Shown here: piece after piece, positions 42,559 to 51,561 of the stretch
Numbering within the stretch: the stretch's first letter is position 1
Layout: the number at the start of each line of letters is the position of its first letter
Assembly (NCBI GenBank): GCA_964244885.1
Contig: CAXTKD010000019.1
Location: forward strand, 1-61,198
Reading direction: 5' to 3'
From: CAXTKD01 sp964244885
Lineage (GTDB): Bacteria; Pseudomonadota; Alphaproteobacteria; Sphingomonadales; Sphingomonadaceae
DNA: 61,198 nucleotides
Position numbers and translations under genes: made by a program
Notes under the pieces: model-generated
Told to the model about the DNA's origin: nothing
Seen by the model: the letters and a program-made list of their open reading frames with translations, nothing else
The model's database searches: none

Positions 42559-43221
42559 TTAGGCAGAGGCCATTTGCTTGAATCGGGAGTCTTGCTGCCC
42601 TTGTCTAGAGAGCACCCCGTTGACAATGAGTTCGACGTGGGCCTGGATAATCTCTTTCGGACCAAGTCCTCCGTCATCATGATACCAGTTACTGACACTC
42701 GTAAGTAACGCCAATATCGAAAATGTGACGACCTTGGTATTGTAAATCGTAAATTCTCCGCTCACCTTCCCTTTGTCGAGAATATTGTGGAGAATTGCTT
42801 CATATTGCTTACGATAGCTGACAATCTTTTCGCGATATTCTTTGGTAAGACTCCTCAATTCCGACGAAACAACGTACAATAATTCCCGTTTATCAATGTG
42901 ATATGTTATATGAAACTCGATGAAATCTACCAGCTGCTCAAGCGGCGTAACATCGGTCCTAATCGCATTCCGGAGCGCTCCAAGCACCAAAACCATGTGC
43001 TCCTCGATAATGCTATATAAAAGATCCTGCTTACTGTCGAAGTAGTTGTAAAGAGAACCTTGCTTTCTGTCGATGCGAGCCGCGATGTCGCGCATGTTCA
43101 TTGCTTCATAGCCAACTGCATACATCAGCTGGGTCGCGACTCGCCTAAGAGCGGCGTTTGTCTCTTGGCCGTTAGATCCTATTTTGCGTGGAATTGGCCT
43201 AATCCTCAAAATTGCATGCAC
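42559..43221 (-). CDS. TetR/AcrR family regulator, LDI locus 1
   Basis: This encodes a 220-residue repressor-type protein with an N-terminal helix-turn-helix (MNMRDIAARIDRKQGSLYNYFDSKQDLLYSIIEEH, about residues 41-75) and an all-helical ligand domain of the KstR2-like/TetR_C_33 kind, often tied to acyl-CoA sensing. The coding sequence is clearly less GC-rich than its surroundings, with many AT-ending codons, suggesting transfer. It is divergent from the TonB receptor, with the AACGGTTGACCGTT palindrome between them. Confidence 0.88.
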   Translation of the reverse strand: MHAILRIRPIPRKIGSNGQETNAALRRVATQLMYAVGYEAMNMRDIAARIDRKQGSLYNYFDSKQDLLYSIIEEHMVLVLGALRNAIRTDVTPLEQLVDFIEFHITYHIDKRELLYVVSSELRSLTKEYREKIVSYRKQYEAILHNILDKGKVSGEFTIYNTKVVTFSILALLTSVSNWYHDDGGLGPKEIIQAHVELIVNGVLSRQGQQDSRFKQMASA

Positions 43222-43521
43222 AAGATGTGCGTCTTAAAGCCGGGACTTGCCTTCAGGCGCGTTCGATACCTTCGTCGATTTGTTTCGGCAACACCAACCC
43301 CGCCAGCGCGTTCGTTCCCGCTACTCCCTTTTGCGACAGTGATCCCGGTCGCTGAAGGGTGCGGGAACCCAATCTCCCTCCCTCCCAGTGGTATTTCTCG
43401 GGCGCTCGCTATCCCGAATTAAACATGATTTTTGCCATTATAAGAACGGTTGACCGTTTTTTCCATCTAATCTAGCATTCTAAGTAGACGGCCAACGATG
43501 CCGCAAAAGGGGGAGATCGAC
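43222..43521. other. Divergent regulatory region between tetR and TonB receptor
   Basis: This 300-base region lies between the TetR gene (-) and the TonB receptor gene (+). It holds the palindrome at 43445-43458 and must hold both promoters. The last 70 bases are AT-rich. No open frame here looks coding. Confidence 0.7.
43445..43458. promoter_or_regulatory. Palindromic candidate TetR operator upstream of TonB receptor
   Basis: AACGGT-TG-ACCGTT is a perfect inverted repeat with a two-base centre, followed by a T-run. It lies 64 bases before the receptor ATG and resembles the site at 37702. Size and symmetry suit a TetR dimer. Confidence 0.6.
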
Positions 43522-46410
43522 ATGACGCTTAGGCATCTTCTGTTGATGACGTCTGCCGGGGTCGTGCTGAGCGCACACGCCGGAAGCGCAGCATTTGCAC
43601 AAACCGCGCCCGGGGCGCCTGAGGCCCCTGTCGCTGAGGCATCCGACTCGGAAATTGTCGTCACGGGATCGAGAGTGGCGACCAACGGCAACGCCTCGCC
43701 GACCCCACTCACGGTTGTGTCGACCGAAGCGCTCCTGGCGCAGACGCCGTCAAACCTTCCCGATGCACTTAATAAGCTGCCGCAGTTCCAGCGGGGCCGC
43801 TCGGGGCAGGGTGGCCCGGGAAGCGCCGGCGGTAACAGCACGGCCAACACGCTGAACCTTCGCAACTTCGGAGCGCAGAGGAACCTGATCCTCTTCAACG
43901 GTCTTCGCGTTCCAGCGACGACGGCGGCGGGCGAGGTCGACGTGAACGTCCTTCCGCAGATGCTCATTCGTCAGGTCGATATCGTGACGGGCGGCACGTC
44001 CGCCGTTTACGGCTCGGACGCCGTAACTGGCGTCGTGAACTTCGTCGTCGACAAGAAATTCACGGGCATCAAGGTCAATGCCCAAGCGGGCATCTCCTCG
44101 CGCAGCGACAATGAGCAGTGGAAGGTCGGCATCGCCGCCGGCACCGATCTCTTCGGCGACGACCGCGCGCATGTGGAGTTCTCCTATGAGCATTTCGATT
44201 CCAAGGGCATCCCGAGCTTGCTAGATCGCCCGGGCGGCGCGGACGTCTACACGGCGACCGGCACCGGTTCGGCGGCGAACCCATTTGTGCTGACGAAAAA
44301 CGGCAGGGCCGCGGTCTACACCTACGGTGGCCTCATCACCGTGGGGCCGCCGTCTCTGGTCGGCAAAAACTTCGCCAGCAACGGGGTTTTGGTGCCGTTC
44401 GCTAGTGGGACGCCTACCGGCAGCAACGGCCTCCAAAGCGGCGGCGATGGCCTGTTTTTCAATGAGATCGAGCTTTACGCACCGCTCGAGACGGACCAGG
44501 CCTACGGCAGATTCGACTACCGGTTCAGCGATGCTTTCAGTGCATATGCCGATGTCGCCTACAGCCAGTCCCGCAGTCACAACGGCTTCCTGCCGTTCGG
44601 CACAAACGGGCTGCCGGGCGCAAGCGGATTAAGCGGGGCCGTGATCTTGAGCGGGAACGCGTTTCTGCCCGCATCGGTGCAGGCGGCCCTGACTGCGGCC
44701 GGCGCCCCATCGTTTGTCCTCTCTAAATATGAGAGTGGCGATTCCGCGATCCCGGGGGCAGGCAATAGCAACAGGACCCGGAATGTGCTGGCGACCGGAG
44801 GTCTCGAAGGCACAATCTTTGAAACGTTCAACTGGAATGCTGGTGTCCGTTACGGACGCACCTCTCAGTTCGTCATCAACACCAACAATATCAACGCCTC
44901 GAAATTTGCGGCCGCTTTGGATGCGGTGATTAATCCCGCTACCGGAACAGCGGTCTGTCAGGTGTCGTTGACGGCGTTTGCCTCGCTTTATCCGGGCTGT
45001 GTGCCGATCAACCTGTTTGGTCCGACGGCGGTGACACCAACGGCGGCCGACTATATCCAGGAGGACACGAGTCAGAAGCTGATCAACGAGCAGACAATCT
45101 ACAGCCTCGGAATTTCCGGCGATATCTTCTCGACCTGGGCTGGACCCGTACGCATGTCGCTGAGCGGGGAGTATCGCGATCTCAACACAAAGCAGCTTAG
45201 CACGGCAAACCCGCTGACCCGCGCAAGCTGCACGGGCCTGAGAGCGAATTGCGTTGCGACGACCGCTGCCTATTTCGGCTACACAAATGGCGCCTTCAGC
45301 GCCAAGCAGAACGTGAAGGAAGCTGCTATCGAAGCGTTGGTGCCGCTTGTTGTCGATGTTCCGCTGATCAGGAAATTGGAGCTAAACGGCGCTGCCCGCT
45401 ATACAGATTACAGCACAAGCGGCAGTGTGAAGACCTGGAAGCTCGGGCTTAGCTGGGAAGTAAGCGGCGAGCTGCGATTCCGCGCGACGCGGTCGCGCGA
45501 TATCCGCGCGCCTAACTTGTACGATCTCTTCAGGCCGGGAAGCGAATCGCTCATCGGCTTCGCCGACCTTCACACGAGCGTGACAAGAACGGCCCCCGCG
45601 CGCTCGCAGGGCAATCCGACCCTCGTTCCGGAAATCGGCAAGACGCTTACCTTCGGTGCGGTCTACAAGCCCGAATGGCTGCCGGGGTTCAGCGCTTCCG
45701 TCGACTATTACGACATCAAGCTCGACAAGGCGATCACCAACGTGAACGGCAATTCGGCGGCGATTCAGCGGCTGTGCGAGGACTCCAATGGGACCTCGCC
45801 CTACTGCGCGCTCTATATCCGTCCATTGCCGTTCAGCGATCGCACGCCGGCAAACACCGCAACGGCCGTACTGAGCCAGTCGCTCAATGTCGCGAAGGTG
45901 TCTACCAAAGGTGTCGACTTCGAGGCCAATTACAGCTTCGGTGCGGACAGGCTGATTTCGTCGGCGACCGGCAGCTTCGACCTCCGCTTTCTCGGCTCGT
46001 ACCAGCCGAAATTGCTCACACAAGCCGTCATCGGGGGCGTGATTACGAATGGCGCCGGCGTCAACGCCGTGTCGAAACTTCGGCTTAGCCTGACGGCGGC
46101 CTACACAAACGACAACTGGGGCGTGACGATCAACGAGCGTTGGAAGTCCAAGCAAGCCGCCTTCGCGGCGCCAATCGTGTCCCAGATTCCGGATGCTCCG
46201 GCATATAGTTACACGGACGTGACACTCGAATATAAGCCCAAAGTAATCGCTGAAGACATGACTCTGTTCTTCACCGTTGAGAATCTATTCGATAAGGACC
46301 CTCCGATCTTCGGCGGGCCCGCCGGTGCTCCTGGCCTGAACCCGTCGTATGGATTGGGTTATGATGTGGTCGGCCGCTATTATACGGCAGGTGTCCGGAC
46401 GAAGTTCTAA
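43522..46410 (+). CDS. TonB-dependent receptor, LDI locus 1
   Basis: This encodes a 962-residue outer-membrane receptor: signal peptide to AAFAQ, Ala/Pro/Glu spacer, a TonB box-like DSEIVVTGSRV, plug domain (TLNLRNFGAQRNLILFNGLRV, VDIVTGGTSAVYGSDAVTGVVNFV) and a 22-strand barrel ending in an aromatic-rich strand (YYTAGVRTKF). This subfamily with LNLRNLG-type plugs is expanded in sphingomonads for uptake of hydrophobic or glycan substrates. The ATG at 43522 has GGGGGAG upstream. Likely ligand is the alcohol or terpenoid fed to the LDI pathway, by context only. Confidence 0.93.
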   Translation: MTLRHLLLMTSAGVVLSAHAGSAAFAQTAPGAPEAPVAEASDSEIVVTGSRVATNGNASPTPLTVVSTEALLAQTPSNLPDALNKLPQFQRGRSGQGGPGSAGGNSTANTLNLRNFGAQRNLILFNGLRVPATTAAGEVDVNVLPQMLIRQVDIVTGGTSAVYGSDAVTGVVNFVVDKKFTGIKVNAQAGISSRSDNEQWKVGIAAGTDLFGDDRAHVEFSYEHFDSKGIPSLLDRPGGADVYTATGTGSAANPFVLTKNGRAAVYTYGGLITVGPPSLVGKNFASNGVLVPFASGTPTGSNGLQSGGDGLFFNEIELYAPLETDQAYGRFDYRFSDAFSAYADVAYSQSRSHNGFLPFGTNGLPGASGLSGAVILSGNAFLPASVQAALTAAGAPSFVLSKYESGDSAIPGAGNSNRTRNVLATGGLEGTIFETFNWNAGVRYGRTSQFVINTNNINASKFAAALDAVINPATGTAVCQVSLTAFASLYPGCVPINLFGPTAVTPTAADYIQEDTSQKLINEQTIYSLGISGDIFSTWAGPVRMSLSGEYRDLNTKQLSTANPLTRASCTGLRANCVATTAAYFGYTNGAFSAKQNVKEAAIEALVPLVVDVPLIRKLELNGAARYTDYSTSGSVKTWKLGLSWEVSGELRFRATRSRDIRAPNLYDLFRPGSESLIGFADLHTSVTRTAPARSQGNPTLVPEIGKTLTFGAVYKPEWLPGFSASVDYYDIKLDKAITNVNGNSAAIQRLCEDSNGTSPYCALYIRPLPFSDRTPANTATAVLSQSLNVAKVSTKGVDFEANYSFGADRLISSATGSFDLRFLGSYQPKLLTQAVIGGVITNGAGVNAVSKLRLSLTAAYTNDNWGVTINERWKSKQAAFAAPIVSQIPDAPAYSYTDVTLEYKPKVIAEDMTLFFTVENLFDKDPPIFGGPAGAPGLNPSYGLGYDVVGRYYTAGVRTKF

Positions 46411-46416
46411 GCCAGC

Positions 46417-46453
46417 AGACGAAGGGGCAGTCTCCGGCTGCTCCCTTCGTCTT
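46417..46453 (+). terminator. Strong hairpin after the TonB receptor gene
   Basis: AGACGAAGGGGCAG pairs with CTGCTCCCTTCGTCT with one bulge, giving a stem of about 14 bp just after the receptor stop. Only a short T-poor stretch follows, so it may be a weak terminator or an mRNA-stabilising element before the SCO and LDI genes. Confidence 0.55.
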
Positions 46454-46517
46454 GATTACGCTCGGTACGATGCGGGTGGGACAATCGAGCTGCCACCCGG
46501 GCGAGGGAGTTTCCATC

Positions 46518-47198
46518 GTGGATCTGGTTTTCCGCATCGCGCGCGGGTTCTTTAAGCCTAAGGGCGGGATTTTGGCGATCGGGGCGTTCGTCCTGCTGGC
46601 AGGAGCCCCCGTAGGCGGCCAGATGGAACATCACCATCACGAAGCCGGACCCGCTGTAGCGCCAGACTACGCGGCGACAACATCGGCGATGAGCGCGACG
46701 CCCTATGATCTGGGCATTAAAGTCACTCGATCTGATGGAGCATCAGTCGATCTGTCCTCCCTTAGAGGGCGCGCCACCATCATGACGATGTTCTTTGCCA
46801 CTTGCCCCGACGTCTGTCCCCTAATGACAGAAAATATACTGCGGACAGAAAGCCAGATCCCCGCCAAGGAATTAAAGGACCTTCAGGTCGTATTCGTGTC
46901 GTTCGACGATCGGGATCGGCCTGATGTCCTGGAAGAATATCGCAGGGCTCACGGGATAAAGTCGCCGCGCTGGACCGTGGCGACGGCTTCGCCGGCGGCA
47001 AGCCGGGAGCTTGGGGATCTTCTCGGCGTACGGTTTCAGAAATTGCCGAACGGGTCTTACAGCCACACGGCGATGATCGATCTTATCGGGCGGGACGGCA
47101 CGATCCTGGCGCGCGTGCCGGCGACGTCGCTTGGCGATCCGCAATTCCGGGTCGCGGTTCGCGCGATGCTCTCAATGCCGGTCACTTCGAAGCAATGA
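46518..47198 (+). CDS. SCO family protein, LDI locus 1
   Basis: This encodes a 226-residue membrane-anchored SCO1/SenC-type protein. A signal anchor (GILAIGAFVLLAGAPVGG) is followed by a His-rich patch (MEHHHHE) and the thioredoxin-like SCO domain with C96xxxC100 (TCPDVCP) and H183 (SHTAM), the three copper or redox ligands. The GTG at 46518 was chosen because GAGGGAG lies eight bases upstream; an upstream in-frame ATG (46470) is possible. SCO proteins deliver Cu to oxidases or act as disulfide reductases. No oxidase gene is nearby, and it lies ten bases before the LDI gene, so a redox role for LDI is likely. Confidence 0.85.
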   Translation: MDLVFRIARGFFKPKGGILAIGAFVLLAGAPVGGQMEHHHHEAGPAVAPDYAATTSAMSATPYDLGIKVTRSDGASVDLSSLRGRATIMTMFFATCPDVCPLMTENILRTESQIPAKELKDLQVVFVSFDDRDRPDVLEEYRRAHGIKSPRWTVATASPAASRELGDLLGVRFQKLPNGSYSHTAMIDLIGRDGTILARVPATSLGDPQFRVAVRAMLSMPVTSKQ

Positions 47199-47208
47199 GG
47201 AAGAAATC

Positions 47209-48882
47209 ATGAAGCTCCTATCCCGCCTCGGTCTGCTCCTGACGACTTGCCTCACCCTGACCGCATCGAACGTCATGGCAGCCCCGGTTGATCCGTCTTA
47301 TCCGGCGCTAAACGACAAGCAATTGGGCAATGTGCGCAATATCGTCGAACTGGCCCGCCAAGGCGACCATGACTGGCGCGATATGGAAGTTGGCAACCGC
47401 AGCGCCTTCGACAATTATCAGTTCCAATTGGCCTGGATGTATTACGCCCTGGCAGTCGCCCAAAGTCAGCAGACGCCCGCTTATCGCGAACTCTACCGGG
47501 CAACCTCTGACGAGCTTATCCGCAAAATGACCCTCAGTGATGTCTGGGGTCTTTGGGGCAAGATCATCGAGGCGCCGCAATTCAAGAAGTATCTTGACCA
47601 GACGAAAGACTGGCGAGACCCGGTGAGCGAAAAAAATATCATGTACAGCGGACATTTGTTGCAGATGATCAGCCTGTACGAGCTTCTTTATCGGGATCGG
47701 AAATACGACCAGCCCGGAGCGATAAGCTTCTCCATTACGGGTGCGAACCCATTCGTTCATACGTACAATCACAAGAGGCTTGCCGAAATCATCCATCGAC
47801 AATTTCTCGAAAATTCTTTCGCGGGGATCGAATGCGAGCCAAATCTCGTGTTCGCGGAATGCAACCAGCATCCGGTGATGGGTCTGATGAACTACGATCA
47901 GATCCACGGCACCAAACTGGCTGATGTGAAAAGCGCATTTTGGAACAAGGCCATGTCGCTCGGTTATCTCGACGCCAAGAAGACCAATCGCTTCATCGGT
48001 CCTTATCTTCTCAAGGAAGAAACACTGAGAGCCTTTCCTTCGGGCTGGAATGACGGATGGACGGGTGTCACTCTTCATGGATGGAATAAGGACCTGGTGA
48101 AGCAGGTCTATCCGGTCCAGCGCGACGCGTCCTTGCCAGGGCTCCTGAACATGGAGCCCGATGCCTTTAAAAACCGCTGGAACCAGGCATCGGTTTCTAC
48201 CGATTTCGGCTTCCTGGCTGCCTATGCCGCTGAGGTTGGCGACAAGGGGACGTCCCAACAAATGCTTAACTTCGCGGACATGCATTTCAGGCCGGTGTGG
48301 CGCAGCGGCAGATATTTCTATCCACTAAACGACGTGAAGGTCCCGGGCGCCCCTGTTCGGATCGCCGGCGACGAGGTTCCTGGCAGCAGAGCCAATCCTA
48401 GGCCCAAGCCGCTCACCGATGATCAGCTCGGCGAGTATTTGGTCGGTCCTTTGACCGGCAACGCGCTGCTCGCCTTCGCCAGATTGAATCCGGGCGAAGG
48501 GCTATGGAATCTGAACAACAATCTCGCGTCAACCTATGTGGCGAAGGGCCCGCAAATTGTCGGGGTCGATTATCCCAACGTCCTGGTGAGGCAAGCTTTC
48601 TTCGACCAGGCCCGCGGCGTCCTGGCCGTCGCGGTGACCCCCGGCACTGACTATCGGGGAAGCGTCGCATTCAACGTCCGAAACCTTCCGAGGGGCGCCT
48701 ACACGGTTCTCCTCGATGGGCAGCCGATGGCGACGATTTCGGGTAGGCAGGTGAAGACGATCGGCCAAGCGCTGGCCGTGAGTTGGATGAAGAACGGCGA
48801 CCTGAACCTCGCCTTCTCGTTGAACGACGGCCGGGCGATCAGGATTGATCCGTCGCGGAGCAACCAGATCGCCGCGCGCTGA
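47209..48882 (+). CDS. Linalool dehydratase/isomerase family protein, paralogue 1
   Basis: This encodes a 557-residue secreted protein with a signal peptide (MKLLSRLGLLLTTCLTLTASNVMA). It matches the Castellaniella LDI from memory in DVWGLWGKI, DPVSEKNIMYSGHLLQMISLYELL, LENSFAGIECEPNLVFAECNQHP and NYDQIHGT. H149, C209 and C218 align with the active-site His129, Cys171 and Cys180 of LDI. These are the only cysteines of the mature protein; the structural disulfide of the known enzyme is absent. An (alpha/alpha)6 barrel is expected, plus a C-terminal beta-rich extension (about residues 440-557) not found in the 397-residue LDI. Expected reaction type is dehydration or 1,3-isomerisation of a tertiary/primary allylic alcohol; substrate unknown. 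GAGGA precedes the ATG. Confidence 0.85.
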   Translation: MKLLSRLGLLLTTCLTLTASNVMAAPVDPSYPALNDKQLGNVRNIVELARQGDHDWRDMEVGNRSAFDNYQFQLAWMYYALAVAQSQQTPAYRELYRATSDELIRKMTLSDVWGLWGKIIEAPQFKKYLDQTKDWRDPVSEKNIMYSGHLLQMISLYELLYRDRKYDQPGAISFSITGANPFVHTYNHKRLAEIIHRQFLENSFAGIECEPNLVFAECNQHPVMGLMNYDQIHGTKLADVKSAFWNKAMSLGYLDAKKTNRFIGPYLLKEETLRAFPSGWNDGWTGVTLHGWNKDLVKQVYPVQRDASLPGLLNMEPDAFKNRWNQASVSTDFGFLAAYAAEVGDKGTSQQMLNFADMHFRPVWRSGRYFYPLNDVKVPGAPVRIAGDEVPGSRANPRPKPLTDDQLGEYLVGPLTGNALLAFARLNPGEGLWNLNNNLASTYVAKGPQIVGVDYPNVLVRQAFFDQARGVLAVAVTPGTDYRGSVAFNVRNLPRGAYTVLLDGQPMATISGRQVKTIGQALAVSWMKNGDLNLAFSLNDGRAIRIDPSRSNQIAAR

Positions 48883-49038
48883 CGCAGCGCAGCCTGGCGC
48901 GACGTAATTCGAGAGGGAACATGCGCCGACAGTCGTACGGCGCCCCCTCCCGTCACATCTTTCCCGGTAAACAACGATTCGTTGACAATCTGTCGTGAAT
49001 TCACAAAGTTCGCCGAATGGTGGGATGAGGTAGACGGT
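48883..49038. promoter_or_regulatory. Intergenic region with hairpin and AT-rich palindromic promoter segment
   Basis: A hairpin near 48910-48952 (GAGGG..GCGCCG paired with CGGCGC..CCCTC) may end the LDI transcript. Then come CAACGATTCGTTG, a TTGACA hexamer at 48982 and the perfect palindrome GTGAATTCAC at 48995-49004. The TTGACAA..AATTC part resembles the boxes upstream of the genes at 58652 and 60624. Confidence 0.4.
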
Positions 49039-49863
49039 ATGAGCGAGACAGTCTTCGCCGATGCGGCCGGCCTTCAGATCCTGGGTGTGCCGGGGCGAAG
49101 CAGCTATATGGTATCGCCCGCTTTGGTGGATATGCGCCGCGGAGTGCGCCGGCGAAGCGCCGTGGAGCTTCCAGCCCTGCCGCAGAACCTGCTGTTCGAC
49201 AGCCAGCGCGCGGCGGTGATCGTGATCGACATGATCAACGACTTTTGCCACCCCGATGGCTGGATCACTTCGATGGGGGTCGACGTCACGCCGGCCCGCG
49301 CGCTGGCGGCGCCGATCAACGACGTGACCGGAGCCGCGCGATCGGCCGGCATGCCGGTGATTTTCGTCAACTGGGGCGTGCGGCCGGATCGGCTCAACCT
49401 GTCCCCCGGTACGCAGCATCCGTTCAATCCCCACGGCACTGGCCCCGGTCTCGCCGGCGCGCGAACCGTGGGCGGTCGCAGCTACAACGTGCTGTCGGCG
49501 GACAGCTGGGGCGCGGAGCTCCTCGCCGATCTCGATCGCGGCGGCGATGACATCCTGGTCGACAAGCACCGGATCAGCGGCTTCTGGGACACGCCGCTCG
49601 ACGCGATCCTGCGAAACCTCGACGTCACCACGCTGTTCTTCGCCGGCGTGAACACCGATCATTGCGTGCTCGGCACGCTGATGGACGCCAATTTCCACGG
49701 CTACGACACGATCCTGCTGGAAGATTGCACGGGGACGACCTCGCCCGATTTCTGTTATCAGGCGGCGCTGCACAATGTGCGCTTCTGCTTCGGGTTCACG
49801 GCGACCGCCGCCGATTTCGCCGCCGGCGTGGCGGCAGGCGCCGGCGAGCCCGCGCCCCGTTAA
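49039..49863 (+). CDS. Cysteine hydrolase (isochorismatase family)
   Basis: This encodes a 274-residue isochorismatase-fold hydrolase with the catalytic triad D64 (IVIDMINDFC), K176 (VDKHRISGF) and C209 (NTDHCVLGT), the order found in nicotinamidase, carbamoylsarcosine and biuret amidohydrolases. An extra N-terminal 50 residues precede the core. Substrate cannot be told; ureide or amide hydrolysis is typical. GAGG lies upstream of the ATG at 49039. It is 15 bases before the MOSC-reductase gene, so the two probably act together. Confidence 0.88.
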   Translation: MSETVFADAAGLQILGVPGRSSYMVSPALVDMRRGVRRRSAVELPALPQNLLFDSQRAAVIVIDMINDFCHPDGWITSMGVDVTPARALAAPINDVTGAARSAGMPVIFVNWGVRPDRLNLSPGTQHPFNPHGTGPGLAGARTVGGRSYNVLSADSWGAELLADLDRGGDDILVDKHRISGFWDTPLDAILRNLDVTTLFFAGVNTDHCVLGTLMDANFHGYDTILLEDCTGTTSPDFCYQAALHNVRFCFGFTATAADFAAGVAAGAGEPAPR

Positions 49864-49878
49864 GGGAGGGCCAATCGT

Positions 49879-51561
49879 GTGAAACTGCTGAATTTCTCGA
49901 CCGGCCAGATTCGCACGATCGATATCAACGGTGCGCCGGTGCAGACGGCGCACGTCAAGACGCCGGTCGCCGAACCGTGGATGATCGACGCGGACGGCGC
50001 CGTCGGCGATCGCCGCGCGGTGCATCCCGACAAGCTCTACGCCTATGCGCGCACCGGCTACGCCTATTGGGCCGAACGCCTTGAAGTTGATCCCGGCACA
50101 TGGGCCGACGGATTCTTCGGCGAGAACCTGACGCTCGACACGCTGGACGAACGCGATGTGCGCGTCGGCGATATCTTCGCGGTCGGCGATCAGGTCCGGC
50201 TCGTCGTCGCCGGCGCGCGCACGCCGTGCGCCAAGCTCGCCTGGCGGCTCGGCCAGCCGCGCGCCTTCCAGCGGACCTTCGCGCTGTCGCGCCACACCGG
50301 GGTCTACCTCGGCGTTTTGGAAACCGGCGCCGTCCAGCCCGGCGCCTTGCTCCAGCGGATTCATCATGACCCGGCGATGCCGAGCATCGCCGACCTCTGC
50401 GACTATGTCGCCAGCCACGACCCGCCGCCGCTGGAACCGCTGCAACGGTTGCTCGCCTTCGATCATCTCAGCCCGACCATCCGGCTTCTGCTCGGCGCCA
50501 AGCTGGATGCCGCGGAGCGTGCCGCCGCCCTGGTCGAAGGGCGCTGGCGCGGCTGGCGTCCGTTCGTCATCGACGATATCCGCGAGGAAGCGCGCGACAT
50601 CCGCTCGGTGCAGCTGCGGCCGGCGGACGGCGGACCGATCTGCCGGCCGAGACCAGGTCAGTTCGTCACCGCCCGGATCGACGCCGACGACGGTACGCAG
50701 ATCCTGCGATCATGGAGCGTTTCGGGTTTCGCGCACGCCATGGACCGATACCGGCTGACGGTGCGCAAGCAATCGGGCCCCGGCTCGAACTGGCTGCACC
50801 GGGCCGAGCCGGGCACGACGCTGATGCTGCGCGCCCCGGCCGGGCATTTCGTGCTGGACGAGGGGTTTCGGCCGGTGGCGATGGTCGCCGCCGGGATCGG
50901 CATCACACCGCTACTGGCGATGCTCCACGCGCATCTCATCCGCCCCAAGGGCGCGGCCGCCTATCTGTTCTACGGTGCGCGCAGCCCCGCCGAGCTGGCG
51001 TTTCGCGAAGAGCTGGACGTGCTCGCCGCCGCGCATCCGCACCTGCAGGTCACCTATCGCTACAGCCGCTGGACGGACGACGGGCAGGCGGCGGGCCGAA
51101 TTACGCCGGCGACAGTGGTCGAGGGGCTGGCCGATCTCCACGTCATGCTCGAGGGGCGCAGGATCGACCTGCCTTGGTCCGAGGCCGACATCTATATCTG
51201 CGGACCCGGAGTTTTCTGCACCGAGATGCGCGACGGCCTCATCGCGCGCGGGGCCAATCCCGACCATTTGTTCACCGAGCAGTTCACCGCGGTCGTCCCG
51301 GACGATTCGGACATCGACCATGCGCATATCCGCTTCGCGCGGTCCGGACTGACGGTGGACTGGCATGCTGAGGACGATTTGACGCTGCTGGACCTGGCGG
51401 AACGGGCGGGGCTGAGCGTGCCGCACGATTGCCGCAGTGGCGCTTGCCTCACCTGCAAGACGCGGATCGTCGAAGGCGGCGCGACGGCTGTCGCTCCCGA
51501 CGGTGAGGCGCTGCTGTGCGTCGGGCGTCCAACCACGCCCGATCTTGTGCTGGATCTCTAG
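49879..51561 (+). CDS. MOSC domain - flavin reductase - [2Fe-2S] ferredoxin fusion protein
   Basis: This encodes a 560-residue multidomain oxidoreductase. Residues about 1-160 are a MOSC domain (GAVGDRRAVHPDKLYAYA, GFFGENLTL, and the Moco-type Cys in GARTPCAKLAWRL), followed by a 3-alpha domain. Residues about 225-460 are a ferredoxin-reductase module (ILRSWSVSGF for FMN/FAD, MVAAGIGITPLLAML for NAD). The C-terminus is a plant-type [2Fe-2S] domain (CRSGACLTCKTRIVEGG and a distal LLC). The start is the GTG at 49879 with GGGAGGG upstream. Similar fusions are annotated as N-hydroxylated-compound or phthalate-type reductases; the partner here is unknown. Confidence 0.88.
   Translation: MKLLNFSTGQIRTIDINGAPVQTAHVKTPVAEPWMIDADGAVGDRRAVHPDKLYAYARTGYAYWAERLEVDPGTWADGFFGENLTLDTLDERDVRVGDIFAVGDQVRLVVAGARTPCAKLAWRLGQPRAFQRTFALSRHTGVYLGVLETGAVQPGALLQRIHHDPAMPSIADLCDYVASHDPPPLEPLQRLLAFDHLSPTIRLLLGAKLDAAERAAALVEGRWRGWRPFVIDDIREEARDIRSVQLRPADGGPICRPRPGQFVTARIDADDGTQILRSWSVSGFAHAMDRYRLTVRKQSGPGSNWLHRAEPGTTLMLRAPAGHFVLDEGFRPVAMVAAGIGITPLLAMLHAHLIRPKGAAAYLFYGARSPAELAFREELDVLAAAHPHLQVTYRYSRWTDDGQAAGRITPATVVEGLADLHVMLEGRRIDLPWSEADIYICGPGVFCTEMRDGLIARGANPDHLFTEQFTAVVPDDSDIDHAHIRFARSGLTVDWHAEDDLTLLDLAERAGLSVPHDCRSGACLTCKTRIVEGGATAVAPDGEALLCVGRPTTPDLVLDL

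Noticed and set aside
46518..47198. SCO proteins as cytochrome oxidase copper chaperones
   Set aside because: The oxidase operon (12.3-18.5 kb) is far away and has its own CtaG and SURF1. Both SCO genes stand next to LDI genes, so an oxidase role is not the first choice, though not excluded.
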